Assembly (NCBI GenBank): GCA_009778425.1 | Contig: WRJU01000212.1 | Span: 1 to 11,593, forward strand | DNA length: 11,593 nt | Reading direction: 5' to 3' | From: Pseudomonadota bacterium | GTDB lineage: Bacteria; Pseudomonadota; Gammaproteobacteria; Burkholderiales; Rhodocyclaceae | Shown: positions 8,176-11,593 of the stretch, piece by piece | How positions within the stretch are numbered: the first letter of the stretch is position 1 | Layout of the letters: each line of letters begins with the position of its first letter | Position numbers and translations under genes: made by a program | The notes under the pieces: generated by a model | The model's database searches: none | What the model was told of the DNA's origin: nothing | What the model saw: the letters and a program-made list of their open reading frames with translations, nothing else

Positions 8176-10659
8176 ATGGAATTACCTGGCTCAAATAATA
8201 TGCCCGTCATGCCTTCTGCCGACCCGGCCTGTTATCACTGCGGCCTGCCAGTTCCGCCGCAGGCGGATTATCACGTCGCCGTGGATGGCAGGCAGCGCCG
8301 CATGTGCTGTGCCGGATGCGAGGCGGCAGCGCGGCTGATCGTCGATAACGGGCTGTCCGACTATTACCGCCGCCGCGATGCCATGCCCGAAAGGCGTCCT
8401 GAGGCGATACCGGAGGAACTGCGCGAACTGGGGCACTTCGATCATCCAGAATTTCAGCAAAATTTCGTGCGCCCGGTCAGCGAACATGAACGCGAGACTT
8501 CGCTGATTCTCGAAGGCATCACTTGCGCGGCCTGCGTATGGCTCAACGAGCAGCACATTGCCCTCCAGCCGGGGGTTTCGGCGGTGCAGGTCAATTACGC
8601 CACCCGGCGCGTCCGTGTGCGTTGGGACGAACGCAAGATCAAACTCTCCGACATTCTCGGCGCTATCCAGTCCATCGGTTATCGCGCTTACCCCTATGAC
8701 GCCGCGCGCGCCGAGGACGTTGCCGAGCGCGAGCGGCGCACGATGTTGTGGCGGGTATTCGTCGCCGGGTTCGGCATGATGCAGGTGATGATGTACGCGG
8801 TTCCTGCCTACATCGCGGGCGACGGGGAAATGTCGTTCCGTGAGCAATTGTGGTTTCGCTTGGCCAGCCTGATACTGACCCTGCCGGTGGTGTTGTATTC
8901 CGCCGCGCCGTTTTTCAGGCATGCTGTGCGTGACATCCGTTTGCGCCGCCTGGGGATGGATGTGCCGGTCGCGCTCGGCGTTGGCAGCGCCTTTCTGGCA
9001 AGCCTGTGGGCGACGCTGGCCAATGGGCCGGAAGTCTATTTCGATTCGGTGACGATGTTCGTCTTTTTCCTGTTGGGCGGGCGTTATCTCGAAATGCTTG
9101 CCAGGGCGCGGGCGGTGCGCGGAATCGAGGAACTGGGCAAGATTCTGCCTGCATTCACGGAACGCTTGCCGCGCTGGCCCCTTCCCGATGGCGAGCAGGT
9201 GCCTGTTTCGCAACTCGTGCCGGGGGATTGCGTACTGGTGCGTCCAGGTGGGGTCATTCCAGCCGACGGGGTCGTGATCGACGGCGTGAGCGAGGCCAAT
9301 GAGGCGCTGTTGACCGGCGAGAGCCGCCCCGTGCCCAAAAAGGCCGGTTCTCCACTTACCGGCGGCAGCATCAATATTTCCAGCCCGCTTGTGATGCGGG
9401 TCGAACAGGTGGGAGACAGTACCCGGTTGGCAGCGATCCGTCGCCTGATGGAGCGGGCGGCGAGCGAGAAACCAAGGCTGGCGGCGCTCTCCGATTACTG
9501 GGCAACGATTTTCGTCGTCGTCCTGCTGACGCTGGCGACGGCGACGGGGGTCGTCTGGCATTTCGTCGATCCGGCGCGAGCCCTATGGGTGTTCGTGTCC
9601 GTGCTGGTGGTGGCTTGTCCCTGTGCCCTGTCGCTGGCGACTCCCGCCGCGCTCACGGTGGCGACCGACGCGCTGGCGCGCATAGGCGTACTGGTCACGC
9701 GCGGGCATGCCATCGAGGCTCTGGCGCGGGTCAATCATTACGTGTTCGACAAAACCGGTACGCTGACGACGGGACAAATGCGGCTGGAAGAAACCTTGCC
9801 CCTTGGCGCGATGGACGTTGATGCCTTGTGTGCGCTGGGCTCTGCGCTGGAACAGGGTTCCGAGCATCCCGTAGCGGCTGCCTTGCGCGATGCGGCAGCC
9901 GGAAAACCGCCGGTCGCGGTCAGCGATGTCATTGCGGTGACGGGGCATGGAATGGCCGGACGGTACAGCGGCGGGGCAGTGTGGGTAGGCCGTCCGGATT
10001 TCGTTGCTGCGCGCGCGGGGCTGTCCGTGCCGACCGAGGCCGCCGGGATGGAAGCGAAGGCGGGAACAGTGGCTGCGCTTGCCGATGAGTGCGGCTGGCT
10101 GGGGCTTTTTCGTTTTGCCGATGCCCTGCGTCCGGCAGCGGCGGACTTCATCCGGCAACTCATGGCGGCGAAAATCCCGGTGACGGTTCTCTCTGGCGAC
10201 GCGCCGACGGCAGTCGCGGCGGTCGGCCATCAACTGGGAATCGCCGATATTTATGGAGGGATGTCTCCGCAGGACAAACAGGCATTCATTGCCCGTTTGC
10301 AAGAAAACCCGGCCAAGGTGGTGGTGATGGTCGGCGACGGCGTAAACGATGCGCCAGTACTGGCGCAGGCGCATGTTTCGGTAGCGATGGGCAGCGGAAC
10401 CGACCTTGCCCGCAACCAGGCCGACATCGTGCTGCTCAGCGAAGATTTTTCCAGGCTCGGCGACGGAGCCGGTTTGGCTCGGAAAACCTTGCAGCTCATC
10501 CGGCAAAATTTGTGGTGGGCGTTTGTGTACAATTTTTCCATCGTGCCGTTGGCAATGATGGGGCGAGTGACGCCCCTTATCGCGGGTGTCGGCATGGCCG
10601 GCAGTTCGCTGCTGGTGGTTCTCAACGCGCTGCGCCTGCAACGGCGCCGCCGGGAGTAA
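8176..10659 (+). CDS. ccoI: Copper-translocating P1B-type ATPase CcoI (FixI), cbb3 oxidase assembly
   Basis: An inner-membrane Cu(I) pump needed to metallate cbb3-type cytochrome oxidase. Numbering is from the upstream in-frame GTG at 8140 (839 residues). Two N-terminal cysteine pairs form the extra metal-binding domain typical of CcoI/FixI: CYHCG (31-35) and CCAGC (56-60). An HMA-type domain with CAAC follows (129-132). The membrane and catalytic core shows TGES (392-395), the transport motif CPC (493-495), the phosphorylation site DKTGT (537-541), HP (576-577) and GDGVNDAP (732-739). Helices 7 and 8 carry YN (797-798) and MAGSS (819-823). I choose ATG 8176; ATG 8200 is equally possible, while GTG 8140 directly abuts a hairpin. 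All three precede the first cysteine motif. The family is identified by the double N-terminal metal sites plus the adjacent ccoS and ccoN; CopA1-type export pumps lack this arrangement. Confidence 0.96.
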   Translation: MELPGSNNMPVMPSADPACYHCGLPVPPQADYHVAVDGRQRRMCCAGCEAAARLIVDNGLSDYYRRRDAMPERRPEAIPEELRELGHFDHPEFQQNFVRPVSEHERETSLILEGITCAACVWLNEQHIALQPGVSAVQVNYATRRVRVRWDERKIKLSDILGAIQSIGYRAYPYDAARAEDVAERERRTMLWRVFVAGFGMMQVMMYAVPAYIAGDGEMSFREQLWFRLASLILTLPVVLYSAAPFFRHAVRDIRLRRLGMDVPVALGVGSAFLASLWATLANGPEVYFDSVTMFVFFLLGGRYLEMLARARAVRGIEELGKILPAFTERLPRWPLPDGEQVPVSQLVPGDCVLVRPGGVIPADGVVIDGVSEANEALLTGESRPVPKKAGSPLTGGSINISSPLVMRVEQVGDSTRLAAIRRLMERAASEKPRLAALSDYWATIFVVVLLTLATATGVVWHFVDPARALWVFVSVLVVACPCALSLATPAALTVATDALARIGVLVTRGHAIEALARVNHYVFDKTGTLTTGQMRLEETLPLGAMDVDALCALGSALEQGSEHPVAAALRDAAAGKPPVAVSDVIAVTGHGMAGRYSGGAVWVGRPDFVAARAGLSVPTEAAGMEAKAGTVAALADECGWLGLFRFADALRPAAADFIRQLMAAKIPVTVLSGDAPTAVAAVGHQLGIADIYGGMSPQDKQAFIARLQENPAKVVVMVGDGVNDAPVLAQAHVSVAMGSGTDLARNQADIVLLSEDFSRLGDGAGLARKTLQLIRQNLWWAFVYNFSIVPLAMMGRVTPLIAGVGMAGSSLLVVLNALRLQRRRRE

Positions 10660-10666
10660 GGCGAAA

Positions 10667-10858
10667 ATGGAAGATAGTCTTTACCTGTTGATTCCGATTT
10701 CAGTGCTGTTGGTCTTCGTCATCGGCGCGGTATTCTGGTGGGCGTTGCGTTCCGGGCAGTTCGACGATCTCGAAGGCCCCGCGTACCGTATCCTGTTCGA
10801 TGATCGGGACGAGCCGGTGCATGGGGAAGAAGAGGATGCCGGGGCAGCGGAAAAGTGA
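10667..10858 (+). CDS. ccoS: cbb3-type cytochrome oxidase assembly protein CcoS
   Basis: A 63-residue single-span membrane protein starting MEDSLYLLIPISVLLVFVIG. One TM helix (about residues 5-28) is followed by the family signature WALRSGQFDDLEGPAYRILFDD at about 25-46 and an acidic tail. In Rhodobacter and Pseudomonas, CcoS is needed to insert haem/copper cofactors into the CcoN subunit. It starts 7 bases after the ccoI stop, with GGAG overlapping the end of ccoI as a ribosome site, so it is almost certainly in the ccoI transcript. The gene order ccoI-ccoS-ccoN is typical of proteobacterial cbb3 clusters. Confidence 0.95.
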   Translation: MEDSLYLLIPISVLLVFVIGAVFWWALRSGQFDDLEGPAYRILFDDRDEPVHGEEEDAGAAEK

Positions 10859-10969
10859 CTTCAGAGGCCGTGATGAGCATGTGCCGGACGCAATCCCCGT
10901 AATGGATAAAGTGGCGGAGCAGGGCGGCTCAAACAGCTTATTGGGCAGCACGGGAAACAAGCATTTGCT

Positions 10970-10983
10970 TTGACTTGCGTCAA
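10970..10983 (+). promoter_or_regulatory. FNR/ANR-type operator 1 (TTGAC-N4-GTCAA)
   Basis: A perfect 14-bp palindrome, TTGAC-TTGC-GTCAA, matching the CRP/FNR-family pattern TTGA-N6-TCAA and one base per half from the canonical FNR half-site TTGAT. A -10-like CATACT (11005-11010) follows 21 bp after the box. This places the operator about 41.5 bp before the predicted start, the class II activator position. There is no -35 hexamer of its own 17 bp before the -10, consistent with activator dependence. It faces right, towards the candidate small RNA. The protein that binds could be FNR, ANR, DNR or FixK-like. Confidence 0.7.
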
Positions 10984-11004
10984 AAGAATGAGAGAAAAAC
11001 AGGG

Positions 11005-11010
11005 CATACT
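11005..11010 (+). promoter_or_regulatory. -10 element (CATACT) of operator-1 promoter
   Basis: CATACT matches the -10 consensus at 4 of 6 positions and sits 21 bp downstream of the FNR/ANR-type box, the same distance as in the ccoN promoter in this window. Predicted transcription start is around 11017-11018. Confidence 0.5.
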
Positions 11011-11017
11011 GAACATC

Positions 11018-11117
11018 GTTTAGTGAGGTATCTGAATTCTGCTTTCAGGATCTGGTCGGTTCAAAGATTTTGTCTCTCTGTTGGGGTTGGGGGTGCGTGT
11101 ATGCGCACCCTTTTTTT
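11018..11117 (+). ncRNA. Candidate FNR/ANR-controlled small RNA, about 100 nt
   Basis: Defined by a class II FNR/ANR-type promoter on the left and a strong intrinsic terminator on the right. There is no ATG between the predicted start and the terminator stem, and no ORF with a ribosome site, so a non-coding transcript is the simplest reading. The 5' part can fold into a small hairpin (CTGAA 11032-11036 with TTCAG 11044-11048). A pyrimidine-rich, apparently unpaired stretch TCTCTCT (11073-11079) follows, and then a G-rich run leading into the terminator stem and its U-tail, the layout of Hfq-dependent trans-acting RNAs. FNR-driven small RNAs exist in other bacteria (FnrS in enterics, AniS in Neisseria); I see no basis to call this a homologue. 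It may instead be a 3' extension of the ccoIS transcript. Both ends are predictions. Confidence 0.5.
11091..11117 (+). terminator. Strong Rho-independent terminator
   Basis: GGGTGCG (11091-11097) and CGCACCC (11104-11110) form a perfect 7-bp GC-rich stem around a six-base loop, TGTATG. Seven T residues (11111-11117) follow directly. It lies 232 bp after the ccoS stop and more than 400 bp before ccoN, so it separates the two transcription units. It would end both read-through from ccoIS and the short transcript from the operator-1 promoter. Confidence 0.9.
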
Positions 11118-11413
11118 CGTCTGAATGTTTTTTTACCTGAATGCGTGTCGGGCGCAACTCCCGTCATCCATGACGCCTTTTTCGCTAAAGCGCTTACTAT
11201 TCAAGTGTGTGCCGTGCTCACATGGGTCTGTATAGGATTAAATAAAAAAACGCTCAAAATGTCCGGCGCGCGCGCTCTCTATAGGGAAGAGGGGTTTTTC
11301 GGGGGAGCCATGCACCGATGTGCGTCCCGTAGAGAACGGGCCTATTCAAGGATTGCGGTCGATACTGAGTTCATCTTCGTGCTCAGTTGCCATAGAATGC
11401 ACACCTCTACAAC
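11118..11413. other. About 300 bp without a recognisable gene; small inverted repeats
   Basis: No ORF here has a ribosome site or a recognisable product. Inverted repeats seen: CGTCA-TCCA-TGACG (11162-11175) followed by CC and five T, a weak terminator-like element; CCCGT-AGAGA-ACGGG (11326-11340); and ACTGAG/CTCAGT with a 12-base loop (11364-11387). There is also an alternating GC tract near 11266-11275 and an A-run at 11243-11250. None defines a known element. This may be upstream regulatory DNA of ccoN or a decayed gene. Confidence 0.5.
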
Positions 11414-11427
11414 TTGATCTGTATCAA
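11414..11427 (+). promoter_or_regulatory. Perfect FNR/ANR box of the ccoN promoter (TTGAT-N4-ATCAA)
   Basis: TTGAT-CTGT-ATCAA is an exact match to the FNR/ANR consensus. TATTCT (11449-11454) follows after 21 bp, so the box centre is about 41.5 bp from a predicted start near 11462, the class II activating position. No -35 hexamer is present. cbb3 oxidase operons are classic low-oxygen targets of FNR, ANR and FixK, so the context agrees well. The resulting ccoN leader would be about 77 nt. Confidence 0.88.
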
Positions 11428-11448
11428 ATTGTAGATTCGGCCTGAAGG

Positions 11449-11454
11449 TATTCT
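11449..11454 (+). promoter_or_regulatory. -10 element (TATTCT) of the ccoN promoter
   Basis: TATTCT matches the -10 consensus at 4 of 6 positions and sits 21 bp downstream of the FNR/ANR box. A start point around 11461-11462 is inferred. Confidence 0.6.
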
Positions 11455-11466
11455 TCTGCCGACGCG

Positions 11467-11495
11467 AACGGTGTCTCGCTGTTTTCGGTGCCGTT
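11467..11495 (+). other. Possible hairpin in the ccoN 5' leader
   Basis: AACGG (11467-11471) and CCGTT (11491-11495) can pair across a 19-base loop just after the predicted start of the ccoN transcript. It could stabilise the mRNA 5' end. It does not cover the ribosome-binding site. The stem is short, so this is tentative. Confidence 0.3.
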
Positions 11496-11524
11496 AGCTG
11501 TACTAAGGAAGATTTTCTCTAACC

Positions 11525-11533
11525 AAGAGGTGA
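11525..11533 (+). promoter_or_regulatory. Strong Shine-Dalgarno site of ccoN
   Basis: AAGAGGTGA lies 5 bases before the ATG at 11539. Seven consecutive bases (GAGGTGA) match the anti-Shine-Dalgarno complement, which fixes the ccoN start. Confidence 0.85.
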
Positions 11534-11538
11534 CTCAT

Positions 11539-11593
11539 ATGCAATCGCAAGCGACTTATAACTACAAAGTCGTGCGCCAGTTTGCCATCATGA
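11539..11593 (+). CDS. ccoN: cbb3-type cytochrome c oxidase subunit I (CcoN), first 18 codons
   Basis: The window ends in the gene, leaving MQSQATYNYKVVRQFAIM. The block YNYKVVRQFAIM is the very conserved N-terminus of CcoN in beta- and gammaproteobacteria, just before the first TM helix. CcoN is the haem b / haem b3-CuB catalytic subunit of the high-affinity terminal oxidase. The upstream FNR/ANR box, the strong ribosome site and the adjacent assembly genes ccoI and ccoS support the call. The remaining ccoO/Q/P subunits would be expected downstream, outside the window. Confidence 0.92.
   Translation, partial: MQSQATYNYKVVRQFAIM

Larger units (their letters stand above)
10880..11170 (+). repeat. 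Imperfect 27-bp direct repeat pair (10880-10906 and 11144-11170)
   Basis: Aligned without gaps, the two 27-base segments agree at 19 positions, sharing the core CGG-x-CGCAA-xx-CCCGT. Five of the eight mismatches are transitions. The right copy also contains a small palindrome (CGTCA-TCCA-TGACG, 11162-11175). The pair could be diverged copies of a regulatory element or chance similarity; the evidence is weak. Confidence 0.3.
10859..11538. other. 680-bp ccoS-ccoN intergenic region
   Basis: No convincing protein gene is present here. From left to right it contains an FNR/ANR-type palindrome (10970-10983), a -10-like hexamer (11005-11010), a predicted small-RNA body, an intrinsic terminator (11091-11117), a stretch with several small inverted repeats (11118-11413), a perfect FNR/ANR box (11414-11427), its -10 (11449-11454) and the ccoN leader with a strong ribosome-binding site. 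The first 110 bp after ccoS show no terminator. Confidence 0.8.

Noticed and set aside
8191..9561. Long antisense open frame (456 codons) opposite ccoI, and a similar one at 2439-3761 opposite the first phosphodiesterase
   Set aside because: Both lie opposite genes with full sets of catalytic motifs, and neither shows a domain or a ribosome site of its own.
11070..11417. 115-codon open frame from a TTG between ccoS and ccoN
   Set aside because: It runs straight through the strong terminator at 11091-11117, has no ribosome site, starts with TTG and shows no recognisable family or domain pattern.

Overview
The window looks like part of a proteobacterial chromosome, most likely a betaproteobacterium that respires at low oxygen. 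This rests on a textbook EttA, a cbb3-oxidase cluster in the order ccoI-ccoS-ccoN, a membrane-anchored di-haem cytochrome c peroxidase, and FNR/ANR-type operators. I cannot name the genus. All genes are on the + strand.

Layout. Bases 1-456 are the 3' end of a membrane glycosyltransferase. Nine bases later comes a di-haem cytochrome c peroxidase (466-1545). Its stop overlaps, as ATGA, the start of a large membrane-bound DAHL-like/PAS/GGDEF/EAL protein (1542-4241). After a 128-bp gap there is a second, smaller TM/PAS/GGDEF/EAL protein (4370-6316). Both have damaged GGDEF motifs and intact EAL motifs, so both are predicted c-di-GMP phosphodiesterases. The translation factor ettA (6421-8085) follows, with its own sigma70-like promoter. 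Then come ccoI (copper P-type ATPase, about 8176-10659), ccoS (10667-10858) and, at the right edge, the first 18 codons of ccoN (11539-).

The 680-bp gap between ccoS and ccoN is the most informative non-coding part. It holds two FNR/ANR-type palindromes, TTGAC-N4-GTCAA at 10970 and a perfect TTGAT-N4-ATCAA at 11414. Each is followed, after exactly 21 bp, by a -10-like hexamer. The second is the expected promoter of ccoN. The first drives no recognisable protein gene. About 75-100 nt downstream of its predicted start is a strong intrinsic terminator (GGGTGCG stem plus seven T), so the two together predict a roughly 100-nt FNR/ANR-dependent small RNA. Between that terminator and the ccoN promoter lie about 300 bp with small inverted repeats and no convincing gene.

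How the parts fit: CcoI and CcoS supply copper and assembly functions for the cbb3 oxidase started by ccoN. The FNR/ANR boxes would switch on the oxidase, and the putative small RNA with it, when oxygen falls. The left half pairs periplasmic peroxide reduction with c-di-GMP hydrolysis, possibly linking redox state to surface behaviour. That link is inference from gene order.
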